Of a stretch of 64,000 bases of DNA, positions 12,115 through 20,355 are shown piece by piece; the first letter of the stretch is position 1; each line of letters starts with the position of its first letter. The notes under the pieces were generated by a model. It ran no database searches. It was given only the letters and a program-made list of their open reading frames with translations, and was not told the DNA's origin. The DNA comes from Pseudomonas mangiferae (GTDB taxonomy: Bacteria > Pseudomonadota > Gammaproteobacteria > Pseudomonadales > Pseudomonadaceae): positions 217,123-281,122 of the forward strand of contig NZ_VJOY01000007.1 in the NCBI RefSeq assembly GCF_007109405.1, written 5' to 3'. Made by a program: the position numbers and the translations under genes.

Positions 12115-13491
12115 TCAGGCCGGATCGAGCTTGATCGAGGGGCCGGGATGCTCGGGCGGCAGGCGGTCACCGCGGCCGAACAGCTTGTGGCGCAGGGTGC
12201 CGTCGGCGTAGGCGGTGCGGTAGCGGCCGCGGCGTTGCAGCTCGGGCACCACCCGCTCCACCACTGCCTGCAGGTCGTCCGGTGCCACTCCGTAGGTGAG
12301 GTTGAAACCGTCGATGCCGGTGGCGTCCAGCCAGTCCTCCAGTTGGTCCGCCACGCTCTCGGGCGTGCCGCTCAGCACCGGTCCGCGGCCACCCAGGCCG
12401 ACGAACTGGGCCGCCTCACGTACCGTCCAGCGACGGCTCGGGTCGGCGGTGGTGAAGGCCGCCAGGGCGGTGCGGCCGGCGTCGTTCTCCAGGTACTCCA
12501 GGGGCGCGTCCGGGTCGTAGGTGGAGAAATCGATCCCGGTCCAGCCGGACAGCAGCGCCAGGGCGGCATCGGTGTCCACGTAGCTGCGGTATTCCTCGAG
12601 CCGCGCCTCGGCGGCCTCGGCACTGTCGGCCACGATGACCAGGGCCTGGGCGTAGATCAGCACGTCGTCCGGGCGGCGGCCGGCGTCCACCACGGCCTGG
12701 CGGATGCTCGCCACGTAGCGGCCCAGGGCCACCTGGCTGGGCGCGCTGACGAACACGCATTCCGCGTGACGGGCGGCGAACGCCTGGCCGGTGGCCGAGG
12801 CGCCGGCCTGGAACAGCACCGGGGTGCGCTGGGGCGAGGGTTCGCAGAGGTGGATGCCGGGCACCTGGAAGTGCTCGCCAGCATGGCGGATCGGGTGCAC
12901 CCGGGCCGGGTCGCTGTAGCGCCCGCCGGCGCGGTCGTGGCGCACGGCGTCGTCGTCCCAGCTCTTCTCCCAGAGCTTGTAGAGCACCTGCAGGTACTCC
13001 TCCGCCAGTTCGTAGCGCGCATCGTGGCCCAGCTGGCGCGCCAGGCCGAGGTTGCGCGCGGCGCTGTCCAGGTAACCGGTGACAATGTTCCAGCCGACCC
13101 GGCCCTTGCTCAGGTGGTCCAGGGTCGACATGCGCCGGGCGAAGGGGTACGGGTGCTCGTAGGTCAGCGAGAAGGTGATGCCGAAGCCCAGGTGGCGGGT
13201 GGCCGCGGCCATGGCCGGGACGATCAGCAGGGGGTCGTTGGTGGGCACCTGCACGCCGCCGCGCAGGGCTTCCTCGGGGCTGCCCTGGTAGACGTCGTAG
13301 ACGCCCATCACGTCGGCGATGAACAGGCTGTCGAACAGCCCGCGCTCCAGCAGGCGGGCCAGTTCGGTCCAGTGCTCCAGGTCGGTGTAGCGGGTGGAGC
13401 GGTCGCGGGGGTGGCGCCACAGCCCGGGGGACTGGTGGCTGGCGGCGTTCATGGTGAAGGCGTTGAAGCGGATCGGTCGGGTCGAGCCCAT
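12115..13491 (-). CDS. FMN-dependent monooxygenase, NtaA/SnaA/DszA family
   Basis: Predicted reduced-flavin-dependent monooxygenase (bacterial luciferase superfamily) of 458 residues, the usual size for the nitrilotriacetate/DszA/SnaA group. Family traits include the early RFNAFTMN and SPGLWRHPRD segments, GITFSLTYEHPYPFARRMSTLDHLSKGR broken into its usual blocks, and GRVGWNIVTGYLDSAARNLG. The ATG at 13491 is chosen because AGGAGA lies 7 bases upstream; an upstream in-frame start at 13548 lacks this. The substrate is unknown. The neighbouring sulfonate-type binding protein suggests desulfonation or scavenging of organosulfur compounds. No flavin reductase is encoded nearby, so a reductase from elsewhere would be needed. 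Confidence 0.85.
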   Translation of the reverse strand: MGSTRPIRFNAFTMNAASHQSPGLWRHPRDRSTRYTDLEHWTELARLLERGLFDSLFIADVMGVYDVYQGSPEEALRGGVQVPTNDPLLIVPAMAAATRHLGFGITFSLTYEHPYPFARRMSTLDHLSKGRVGWNIVTGYLDSAARNLGLARQLGHDARYELAEEYLQVLYKLWEKSWDDDAVRHDRAGGRYSDPARVHPIRHAGEHFQVPGIHLCEPSPQRTPVLFQAGASATGQAFAARHAECVFVSAPSQVALGRYVASIRQAVVDAGRRPDDVLIYAQALVIVADSAEAAEARLEEYRSYVDTDAALALLSGWTGIDFSTYDPDAPLEYLENDAGRTALAAFTTADPSRRWTVREAAQFVGLGGRGPVLSGTPESVADQLEDWLDATGIDGFNLTYGVAPDDLQAVVERVVPELQRRGRYRTAYADGTLRHKLFGRGDRLPPEHPGPSIKLDPA

Positions 13492-13576
13492 GGGGCGGTC
13501 TCCTGGCGGTATGGCCTCGGAAGCGCCGGCAGCCTGCCGGCGCGGCAACGGGGCCGCTCGTGGCGGCCCGCGGGCG

Positions 13577-14548
13577 TCAGGGCAGCACCGACTCCGGGTA
13601 GACGGCGTCGCTCACCTTCAGCGGCTTGGGGATCAGCTGGATGCGCTGGAAGGCGTCGGCCAGCTTCTGCTGCTCGGCGACGATGCCGGCATCCAGGGCC
13701 ACGGCAGCGTAGTTGCGGCGCTCGGTGGCCACCTTCAGCACGTCGGCGGGGATGCCAAGCTGCGGCGCCAGCAGGTCGGCCACCGCCTGGGGGTTGGCGT
13801 TGGCCCACTGGGCGGTCTGGCCCAGCTGCTGGAAGAACACCTTCAGCAACGGCCGGTTGGCGTCGGCGAAGGCCGCGGTGGACAGGTAGAAGGTGCGGTT
13901 GTTGGAGAGCCCCTGGCCGTCCCGCAGGGTCTTCACCGACAGGTTCTTCTGGGCGGCGGCGAGGAACGGGTCCCACAGGCCCACGGCGTCCACGCTCTTG
14001 GATTGCAGGGCGGCCACCGCGTCGGCGGCGTTGTTGACGTAGGCCGGGGTGATGTCGGCGTAGGTCAGGCCGGCTTCCTCCAGCGCCAGCACCAGCAGGT
14101 ACTGGGCGTTCCAGCCGCGGCCGATGGCGACCCGCTTGCCCTTGAGGTCGGCCACCGTGGCGATCGGCGCGTCCTGGTTCGCCAGCAGGCCGATGCCCTT
14201 GGGATAAGGCTGCTCCGCGGCCAGGTAGACCACCGGTTTGCCAGCCGCCTGGGCGAACACCGAGGGCGTGTCGGCGGCGTGGCCCAGGTCGATGGCGCCG
14301 GTGGCCAGCGCTTCCAGCAACTGCGGCCCGGCGGCGAACTCGTGCCAGCTGACCTTCACGTGCTGGTCGGCCAGGGCCTTCTCTAGGGCGCCGGTGCCCT
14401 TGAGGATGTTCAGGCTGTTGAACTTCTGGTAGCCGATGCGCAGGGTGCGCTCGTTGTCGGCCGCGGCGGGCGCGGCCCCCAGGGAGGCGCCCAGGGTCGC
14501 GGCGATGAACAGGGAGGCGAAACGCTTGCCGAACTGCTTAATACTCAT
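13577..14548 (-). CDS. SsuA-like aliphatic sulfonate ABC transporter substrate-binding protein
   Basis: Periplasmic binding protein of 323 residues. A signal peptide (Lys/Arg start, hydrophobic core, cleavage after APAAA near residue 30) precedes a type-2 binding-protein fold: TLRIGYQKFNSLNILKG, HEFAAGPQLLEALATGAIDLGHAADTP and KGKRVAIGRGWNAQYLL are typical of the SsuA/nitrate-taurine group. The start has a GAGGA Shine-Dalgarno. It lies 85 bases upstream of the monooxygenase gene on the same strand, but no permease or ATPase partner is present, so it probably serves a transporter encoded elsewhere. A promoter is visible upstream. The ligand is inferred, not shown. Confidence 0.85.
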   Translation of the reverse strand: MSIKQFGKRFASLFIAATLGASLGAAPAAADNERTLRIGYQKFNSLNILKGTGALEKALADQHVKVSWHEFAAGPQLLEALATGAIDLGHAADTPSVFAQAAGKPVVYLAAEQPYPKGIGLLANQDAPIATVADLKGKRVAIGRGWNAQYLLVLALEEAGLTYADITPAYVNNAADAVAALQSKSVDAVGLWDPFLAAAQKNLSVKTLRDGQGLSNNRTFYLSTAAFADANRPLLKVFFQQLGQTAQWANANPQAVADLLAPQLGIPADVLKVATERRNYAAVALDAGIVAEQQKLADAFQRIQLIPKPLKVSDAVYPESVLP

Positions 14549-14599
14549 TGCAAGGTCCTCGTAGTGCGATTTCGATTTCTAGTTATAAGTCGAACCGCG

Positions 14600-14629
14600 A
14601 CTATAGGAAGGGCCGCCCGGGATGCTCAA
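14600..14629 (-). promoter_or_regulatory. Predicted promoter of the sulfonate-binding-protein/monooxygenase pair
   Basis: On the minus strand TTGAGC (14629-14624) and TATAGT (14605-14600) are 18 bases apart, giving a leader of about 45 bases. The 250-base divergent gap to hemE is AT-rich; a weaker TTGGAA ... TATAAA-like arrangement near 14656-14690 could serve hemE. Confidence 0.45.
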
Positions 14630-14798
14630 CGTTTTTATTCCCTTTCGCTAGACCGTTTTGGAAAAACGATAGCTTTTCAGAATATAAACCGCTGCAGGGC
14701 CTATGCCTCGCTGCCCGGGAGTTGCCGCTGCGCCGCTGCGGCTTTCCCCTGGGGGCGTTTGCGGCGAAAATGCTCGCACTTTTTTGCCGGAAAACGCC

Positions 14799-15866
14799 AT
14801 GACTGCCCTGAAGAACGATCGCTTTCTCCGCGCGCTGCTCAAGCAGCCCGTCGACGTCACCCCGGTGTGGATGATGCGCCAGGCCGGGCGCTACCTGCCG
14901 GAGTACCGGGCCACCCGCGCGCGTGCCGGCGACTTCATGAGCCTGTGCAAGAACCCCGAGCTGGCCTGCGAAGTCACCCTCCAGCCCCTGGAGCGCTACC
15001 CGCTGGATGCGGCGATCCTGTTCTCCGACATCCTCACCATTCCCGATGCCATGGGCCTCGGCCTGCACTTCGAGACCGGCGAGGGGCCACGCTTCCGCAA
15101 GGCGCTGCGCAGCGCCGCCGATATCGAGGCGCTGCCGGTGCCGGACGCGGAGCGGGACCTGGGCTACGTCATGGATGCGGTGCGCACCATCCGCCGCGAG
15201 CTGAATGGCCGAGTGCCGCTGATCGGCTTCTCCGGCAGCCCCTGGACCCTGGCCACCTACATGGTGGAAGGCGGATCCTCCAAGGACTTCCGCCGCAGCA
15301 AGGCGATGCTCTACGACGAGCCCCAGGCCATGCACCTGCTGCTGGACAAGCTGGCCCGCTCGGTGACCGACTACCTCAACGCGCAGATCCGCGCCGGCGC
15401 CCAGGCCGTGCAGATCTTCGATACCTGGGGCGGCAGCCTGTCCTCGGTGGCGTACCTGGAATTCTCCCTCGCCTACATGCAGCGCATCGTCGACGGCCTG
15501 ATCCGCGAACAAGACGGGCGCCGCGTGCCGGTGATCCTGTTCACCAAGAACGGCGGGCTCTGGCTGGAGTCCATGGCCGCCAGCGGCGCCGACGCCCTGG
15601 GCCTGGACTGGACCTGCGACATCGGCGATGCGCGCCGCCGGGTCGGCGAGCGGGTTGCCCTGCAGGGCAACATGGACCCCAGCGTGCTCTACGCCCAGCC
15701 GGCCACCATCCGCGCCGAGGTGGCGCGCATCCTGGCCAGTTACGGCCCAGGGCCGGGTCACGTGTTCAACCTCGGCCACGGCATCACCCCGGAAGTGGAC
15801 CCGGCCCACGCCGGTGCCTTCATCGAGGCGGTGCACGAGCTGTCGGCGGCCTACCACCAGGGCTGA
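14799..15866 (+). CDS. hemE: Uroporphyrinogen decarboxylase HemE
   Basis: Decarboxylates the four acetate side chains of uroporphyrinogen III to give coproporphyrinogen III in heme synthesis. It has 355 residues, normal for bacteria. Substrate-contact signatures are visible: [16 protein letters not shown] near residues 22-37, the [15 protein letters not shown] block, and [17 protein letters not shown]. The ATG at 14799 aligns with the conserved [14 protein letters not shown] start; an upstream in-frame ATG at 14703 would add an unconserved extension. In P. aeruginosa hemE directly follows gltD (from memory); here the two minus-strand genes above have been placed between them. Confidence 0.97.
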   Translation: MTALKNDRFLRALLKQPVDVTPVWMMRQAGRYLPEYRATRARAGDFMSLCKNPELACEVTLQPLERYPLDAAILFSDILTIPDAMGLGLHFETGEGPRFRKALRSAADIEALPVPDAERDLGYVMDAVRTIRRELNGRVPLIGFSGSPWTLATYMVEGGSSKDFRRSKAMLYDEPQAMHLLLDKLARSVTDYLNAQIRAGAQAVQIFDTWGGSLSSVAYLEFSLAYMQRIVDGLIREQDGRRVPVILFTKNGGLWLESMAASGADALGLDWTCDIGDARRRVGERVALQGNMDPSVLYAQPATIRAEVARILASYGPGPGHVFNLGHGITPEVDPAHAGAFIEAVHELSAAYHQG

Positions 15867-15888
15867 GCCGCAGGCCCTGCAGGCCGGG

Positions 15889-16122
15889 CTAGCCCTCGGG
15901 CTGCACGCGGATGTCGTGGATCTCCAGCACTTCCGCCTGTTCCAGGATGGCTTCCGGGCTGTCGTCCGGGGCGGGGATCAGCAGGCTGTTCTCGGCATCG
16001 GCGTAGTGCAGCACGATCAGCCGGTAGGCGACCTGGTGCGGCGCGGGGTGCGCCTCGTCGAAGTCCAGCAGGTGCTGGCGCGGTTCCTGGCGGAACCGGT
16101 AGTGCACGGCAATGGCGGGCAT
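15889..16122 (-). CDS. Small hypothetical protein, 77 residues
   Basis: An acidic protein (many Asp/Glu, HYRFRQEPRQHLLDFDEAHPAPHQVAYRLIVLHY at the N-terminal half in short blocks) with no signal peptide or membrane segment and no family I can name. The ATG is preceded by GGAGG, 4 bases away, which supports translation. Its leader contains three mutually complementary segments able to hide that Shine-Dalgarno (see 16127-16170). It converges with hemE with a 22-base gap. Function unknown. Confidence 0.7.
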   Translation of the reverse strand: MPAIAVHYRFRQEPRQHLLDFDEAHPAPHQVAYRLIVLHYADAENSLLIPAPDDSPEAILEQAEVLEIHDIRVQPEG

Positions 16123-16126
16123 GGAG

Positions 16127-16170
16127 CCTCCGGAAGGTCCTTGGAAAGACTTCCGGGTTGACCCGGAGGT
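16127..16170 (-). promoter_or_regulatory. Switch-like leader that can sequester a Shine-Dalgarno
   Basis: Reading the minus strand, three segments occur in order: ACCTCCGGGT (16170-16161), ACCCGGAAGT (16158-16149) and CTTCCGGAGG (16136-16127), the last holding the GGAGG ribosome site of the 77-residue gene. Segments 1 and 2 can pair (9 of 10 positions), freeing the site; segment 2 or segment 1 can instead pair 7 bp with segment 3 and hide it. Regulation is inferred from this geometry only. Confidence 0.35.
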
Positions 16171-16220
16171 CAGGTTCTTCGTTCCCCCCGGCGGCCCGCC
16201 GGCGTGCCAGCCCCCTGAAC

Positions 16221-16247
16221 GAAAACGCCCCGCGGGGCGGGGCGCTT
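16221..16247 (-). terminator. Intrinsic terminator of the 147-residue gene
   Basis: On the minus strand the GC-only palindrome CGCCCCGCGGGGCG is followed by TTTTCGTT, 16 bases or so after the gene's stop: a standard rho-independent arrangement. Confidence 0.7.
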
Positions 16248-16263
16248 CGTGGCGGCCGAAGGC

Positions 16264-16707
16264 TTACTTGACCTTGGCCAGGTCGCCCTTGAGTGCGACG
16301 CCGGCGACGAACGCCCCGGCGTGGCACTCGTAGTTCTGGCTGTCGCGGTGCTCGCTCTTCTTGTAGTAGCTGACCAGGTTCACCACCGCGTTGGCGCCGG
16401 CGGCCTTGGCCGCGTCCTGCATGCGGATCAGCGCGGACTGCAGCACCCAGCTGCAGGCTTCCTCGTCGCTCTTGTTGAAGGCGTTGGTTTTCTGGTTTGT
16501 GGTCACGTTGGGCTTGATCACGCTCACCGGGCCGGCCGGCTTCTTGTTCAGGTAGAACTTCACGGTGCCGTCCAGGCGGCCGGCTGCGGTGGCTTCGGCC
16601 ACGGCCGCTTCGAACGGCAGGTACAGGGCGGTATCACGGGCCTGGCTGATGCCCGGCAGCGCGGCGCCCAGGCACAGTGCGGCGACGATCCAGTTCTTGT
16701 TCTTCAT
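16264..16707 (-). CDS. Periplasmic protein of unknown function (YbjQ-like/excinuclease-misnamed family)
   Basis: 147 residues with a clear signal peptide (MKNKNWIVAALCLGAALPGISQA, cleavage near 23). The mature part contains a GANAVVNLVSYY segment resembling the core of small heavy-metal-type YbjQ domains, preceded by an amphipathic stretch rich in Ala, and two cysteines. Proteins like this are often labelled excinuclease ATPase subunit in Pseudomonas databases without having any ATPase motif; none is present here. It has its own intrinsic terminator and an AGGAG-type site upstream. It lies between the hemE backbone and the aryl polyene operon and is not obviously part of either. Confidence 0.7.
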   Translation of the reverse strand: MKNKNWIVAALCLGAALPGISQARDTALYLPFEAAVAEATAAGRLDGTVKFYLNKKPAGPVSVIKPNVTTNQKTNAFNKSDEEACSWVLQSALIRMQDAAKAAGANAVVNLVSYYKKSEHRDSQNYECHAGAFVAGVALKGDLAKVK

Positions 16708-16746
16708 GGGTACTCCTTGGGGTTTTTTAAGGTCGTGTGAAGCTGT

Positions 16747-17982
16747 TCAGGCCCAGCGGCGGAAGATCAGCGAGGTATTGACCCCACCGAAGGCGAAATT
16801 GTTGTTCATCACGTACTCGTGGCGCATGGTCCGCGGTTCGCCGCGCAGGTAGTCCAACGCCCCGCAGCGCGGGTCGAGGGCGTCCAGGTTGAGGGTGTGG
16901 ATGTAGCGGTCGCCGTTCATCATCTCGATGCTGAACCACGACTCCAGCGCGCCGCAAGCGCCCAGGGTGTGGCCGAGGAAGCTTTTCTGTGAACTGATCG
17001 GCATGTCCGCGCCGAACAGGCTGCTGGTGGCCAGGGTCTCGGCGATGTCGCCCTGCTCGGTGGCGGTGCCATGGCCGTTGACGTAGCCGATCGCCGAGGG
17101 CGGCAGGCCGGCGTCGGTCAGGGCCAGCTGCATGGCGCCGCGCATGGTGGCCAGCTCCGGCTTGGTGATGTGCTGGCCGTCGGCGTTGCTGCCGAAGCCG
17201 ACGATTTCCGCGTGGATGTGGGCGCCCCGGGCCAGGGCGTGTTCCAGGTCCTCCAGCACCAGCATGCCGGCGCCCTCGCCGATCACCAGGCCGTCGCGGC
17301 CCTCCTCGTAGGGGCGCGGGGTGGTGTGGGGCGCGTCGTTGCGCAGGCTGGTGGCGTAGAGGGCGTCGAAGACCATGGCCTCGGTGGGGCACAGCTCCTC
17401 GGCGCCGCCGGCGAGCATCAGCGGCAGGCGGCCGAACTTGATTGCCTCGTAGGCGTAGCCGATGCCCTGGCTGCCGCTGGTGCAGGCGCTGGAGGTGGGG
17501 ATCAGGCGTCCGGTGAGGCCGAAGAAGATGCTGATGTTGGCCGCCGTGGTGTGGGGCATCATGCGCACGTAGGAGTTGGCGTTGAGGCCGTCGGCCACCG
17601 AGTTCAGCAGCATGTTGCCGAACGCCTTGATCTCCTCGGTGCTGCCGGTGGAAGAGCCACAGGCCACGCCCATGCGGCCGTCGCGGATGCTGGCGTCGCC
17701 CAGCAGCCCGGCGTCTTCCAGGGCCCGCTCGGCGGCCCGCACCGCCAGGCGCGAGACCCGGCCCATGCTGCGCAGCTGCTTGCGGGTCCAGGCCTTGGGC
17801 ACGGCGAAGTCGTCGACGGGCCCGCCCAGCCGGGTGTTCAGTTCGGTGTAGCGCTCCCACTCGTGCATGTAGCGGATGCCGCTGCGATTGGCGGCGAAGT
17901 TCGCGGAAATCCCCGCCCAGTCGTCGCCCAGCGCGGTGATCCCGGCCATCCCGGTCACCACCACGCGCCTGAAGCCGTTCAT
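16747..17982 (-). CDS. Beta-ketoacyl-ACP synthase, FabF type (aryl polyene cluster, last gene)
   Basis: Condensing enzyme of 411 residues with a full catalytic set: nucleophile C167 in TSSACTSGSQG, H304 in NGHGTATEQGD, K333 and H338 in KSFLGHTLGACG. In characterised aryl polyene systems a second ketosynthase (ApeR-like) supports priming or elongation; which role this one has cannot be read from sequence. The ATG at 17982 overlaps the ketoreductase stop in the sequence TGATG, so the two are probably translationally coupled. It is the final gene of the 20-gene minus-strand operon; 39 bases separate it from the preceding single gene's start region. Confidence 0.93.
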   Translation of the reverse strand: MNGFRRVVVTGMAGITALGDDWAGISANFAANRSGIRYMHEWERYTELNTRLGGPVDDFAVPKAWTRKQLRSMGRVSRLAVRAAERALEDAGLLGDASIRDGRMGVACGSSTGSTEEIKAFGNMLLNSVADGLNANSYVRMMPHTTAANISIFFGLTGRLIPTSSACTSGSQGIGYAYEAIKFGRLPLMLAGGAEELCPTEAMVFDALYATSLRNDAPHTTPRPYEEGRDGLVIGEGAGMLVLEDLEHALARGAHIHAEIVGFGSNADGQHITKPELATMRGAMQLALTDAGLPPSAIGYVNGHGTATEQGDIAETLATSSLFGADMPISSQKSFLGHTLGACGALESWFSIEMMNGDRYIHTLNLDALDPRCGALDYLRGEPRTMRHEYVMNNNFAFGGVNTSLIFRRWA

Positions 17983-18710
17983 CAGCACAACCCTCCGTTC
18001 ACCGCGATGACCTGGCGGGTGATGTACGCCGCTTCCTCGGACATCAGGAAATTCACCACCCCGGCCACTTCCTCCGGGGTGCCCAGGCGCTGGGCCGGGA
18101 TCATCTTGAGCATCTCGTCCACCGGCACGCGCTCGTCCAGCATGTCGGTGTCGATCAGCCCGGGCGCCACGCAATTGACCGTGATGCGGCGCTTGCCCAG
18201 CTCGATGGCCAGGGCCTTGGCGGCGCCGATCACGCCGGCCTTGGAGGCGCTGTAGTTGACCTGGCCGCGGTTGCCGATCAGCCCGGATACCGAGGTGATG
18301 CAGACGATCCGCCCGGGCCGGCGGCGGCGCACCATGGGCATGGTCAGGGGGTGCAGCACGTTGTAGAAGCCGTCCAGGTTGGTGCGCAGCACCTGGTCCC
18401 AGTCGTCGTCGCCCAGGGCCGGGAAGGCGCCGTCGCGGGTCAGACCGGCGTTGCATACCACCCCGTAGTAGGCGCCATGGGCCTCCACGTCGGCCTCCAG
18501 GGCGGCGCGGCAGGCGGCGCGGTCGGATACGTCGAACTGCAGCACCCGGGCCTGGCGGCCGAGGGCGAGCACGTCATCGCGCACCGCCTCGGCCTCGGCG
18601 CGGCCGCTGCGGCAGTGCAGCACCAGGTCGTGGCCGCCGCGGGCCAGGCGCAGGGCGATGGCGCGGCCAATGCCGCGGCTGGAGCCGGTGACGAGGATCG
18701 GGTCGGTCAT
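17982..18710 (-). CDS. 3-oxoacyl-ACP reductase, FabG type (aryl polyene cluster)
   Basis: NADPH-dependent short-chain dehydrogenase of 242 residues that reduces the beta-keto group after each condensation (ApeQ-like role). Cofactor motif TGSSRGIG at 8-15; CNAG at 86-89; active site S140, Y153 and K157 in the YSASK block; conserved C-terminal NGG. The ATG at 18710 overlaps the upstream dehydratase stop as ATGA, and the stop overlaps the next ATG by one base. A longer in-frame extension upstream lies inside the dehydratase gene and is rejected. Confidence 0.93.
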   Translation of the reverse strand: MTDPILVTGSSRGIGRAIALRLARGGHDLVLHCRSGRAEAEAVRDDVLALGRQARVLQFDVSDRAACRAALEADVEAHGAYYGVVCNAGLTRDGAFPALGDDDWDQVLRTNLDGFYNVLHPLTMPMVRRRRPGRIVCITSVSGLIGNRGQVNYSASKAGVIGAAKALAIELGKRRITVNCVAPGLIDTDMLDERVPVDEMLKMIPAQRLGTPEEVAGVVNFLMSEEAAYITRQVIAVNGGLC

Positions 18711-19156
18711 GGAGCGGGTTCCTCGAGGAAGCGGGACGGCTGGGGCGGGCGGTACACGTTGAGGCGGGCCTCGGCGAGGATGCCCGGCCCTTGCAGGCGG
18801 CATTCGAACACGCCCATGCCGTTGTCGTCCTGCAGCGAGCACGTGGCGTCGATCCGCAGCTCGCTGCCGGCGGGAAAGCGCTCGACGTTGCAGGTGAAGC
18901 GGCGGGTGCCCAGCAGGAAGCCCAGGGCCACCGGCTGCCCGGCGCGGCGGGCGTGGCAGCCGGCGTAGGCGGCCACGCTCTGGGCCATCAACTCGACGCC
19001 GACCCAGGCCGGCAGGCCGCCGTCGGCGTCGCTGAGCAGGCCGGGGCGCACCTGCAGGCGGGTCGCCACGTGGTCGTCGTCGAACGCCAGCACCGCGTCC
19101 AGCAGGATCATGTCGCCGGCATGGGGCAGCAGCTCGGCGATGGGCCAGGGAATCAT
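18707..19156 (-). CDS. Hotdog-fold 3-hydroxyacyl-ACP dehydratase (aryl polyene cluster)
   Basis: 149 residues. The opening IAELLPHAGDMILLDAV and the WVGVELMAQSVAAYAGCHA helix are characteristic of the FabA/FabZ-like dehydratases in aryl polyene clusters (ApeP-like). The histidine in LPHAGDM is the likely catalytic base. It would remove water from the hydroxyacyl-ACP and so create the polyene double bonds; a second dehydratase domain is fused to the acyl-activating enzyme of this cluster. Its start overlaps the upstream ketosynthase stop by one base and its stop overlaps the ketoreductase start by four. Confidence 0.88.
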   Translation of the reverse strand: MIPWPIAELLPHAGDMILLDAVLAFDDDHVATRLQVRPGLLSDADGGLPAWVGVELMAQSVAAYAGCHARRAGQPVALGFLLGTRRFTCNVERFPAGSELRIDATCSLQDDNGMGVFECRLQGPGILAEARLNVYRPPQPSRFLEEPAP

Positions 19157-20355
19157 CAGGCGTCTCCGATAATCAGCGAAAGGTTGTTGCCGCCGAAGGC
19201 GAACGAGTTGCTCATCAGCCGGCGCTCGCCGCGGCCGGGCAGGCGGGTGCCTGGCGCCACCAGCGCCAGGGGCAGCAGCGCCGGATCCGGCTGGCCGTCC
19301 CAGAGGTGCGGCGGCAGCAGGCCGTCGGGGTTGCAGGGGCTCAGGGTCAGCCAGCAGAAGGCCGCCTCCAGCGCCCCCGCCGCGCCCAGGGTATGGCCGA
19401 CCTGGCCCTTGCTGGACGAGCAGGGCAGGTCGGCGCGGAACAGCTGGCGCACCGCCAGGCTTTCCATGGCGTCGTTATGTGGCGTGGCGGTGCCGTGCAG
19501 GTTCAGGTAGTCGATCTGCGCGGGCGCCAGGCCGGCGCTGGCCAGGGCCCGGTTCATGGCCTCCAGGGCGCCCAGGCCGTCGGGCTGCGGCGCTGAGATG
19601 TGATGGGCGTCGGAGCTGGCGCCAGCCCCCAGCAGGGCGATGGCCGGGCGGCCGGCGGCGGGTCGCTCGCGGGTCATCAGGAACAGCGCGGCGCCCTCGC
19701 CGATGTTGATGCCGCGGCGGTTGGCGGAGAACGGCAGGCAGCGTTCGTCAGCCACCGCTTCCAGGGCGGCGAAGCCGTTCAGGGTGAGCCGGCAGAGGCT
19801 GTCGACGCCGCCGCACAGCACCGCGTCGCAGACCCCCAGGCGCAGCAGCCGCGCGGCGCTGAGCAGCGCGCGTCCGCCGGACGTGCAGGCGGTGGACAGG
19901 CAATAGGCCGGGCCGCCGAGGCCGAGCCAGTCGGAGAGGAATACCGCCGGCGCGCTCATTTCCTGCTGGGCGTAGCGGTACGCCGGCGGCAGGTGGCCGT
20001 TGCGGGTGTGCTCGGCGATGCCCTGGCTGGCCTCGTGGATGCCCGAGGTGCTGGTGCCGAGGACCACGCCGATGCGCTGGGCGCCATAGCGCGCCCGAGC
20101 GCGCTCGATGTCCGCCTCGATCTGCCGGGCGGCGGCCAGCAGCAGGCGGTTGTTGCGGCTGTCGCAGTCCGCCACGGGGGCCGGCAGCGGCGCCAGCGGC
20201 GTACGCACCGCGCCCACGGTGAGGCGACGGCCGGTGACCCAGCCGTCCGCCGGCGCCAGCCCGCCGGGGTCGCCGGCGAGCAGCGCGGCGGCCACCGACG
20301 GCGCGTCCGCGCCCAGGGCGCAGACCAGCCCGAGGGCGTCCAGGTAGGCGGTCAT
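19156..20355 (-). CDS. Beta-ketoacyl-ACP synthase (aryl polyene cluster, elongating candidate)
   Basis: 399 residues with nucleophile C157 (LSTACTSGGRA), H287 (LHGTATPHND), K316 and H321 (SKGQVGHTLGAAG). This is the ApeO-like ketosynthase, which in the characterised Xenorhabdus system acts with a chain-length-factor-like partner; the likely partner here is the 237-residue protein at 34245-34958, at the other end of the operon. The C-terminal NSFAFGGNN motif is intact. The ATG at 20355 overlaps the lipoprotein stop as ATGA. Upstream in-frame sequence belongs to the neighbouring gene's other frame. Confidence 0.92.
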   Translation of the reverse strand: MTAYLDALGLVCALGADAPSVAAALLAGDPGGLAPADGWVTGRRLTVGAVRTPLAPLPAPVADCDSRNNRLLLAAARQIEADIERARARYGAQRIGVVLGTSTSGIHEASQGIAEHTRNGHLPPAYRYAQQEMSAPAVFLSDWLGLGGPAYCLSTACTSGGRALLSAARLLRLGVCDAVLCGGVDSLCRLTLNGFAALEAVADERCLPFSANRRGINIGEGAALFLMTRERPAAGRPAIALLGAGASSDAHHISAPQPDGLGALEAMNRALASAGLAPAQIDYLNLHGTATPHNDAMESLAVRQLFRADLPCSSSKGQVGHTLGAAGALEAAFCWLTLSPCNPDGLLPPHLWDGQPDPALLPLALVAPGTRLPGRGERRLMSNSFAFGGNNLSLIIGDA

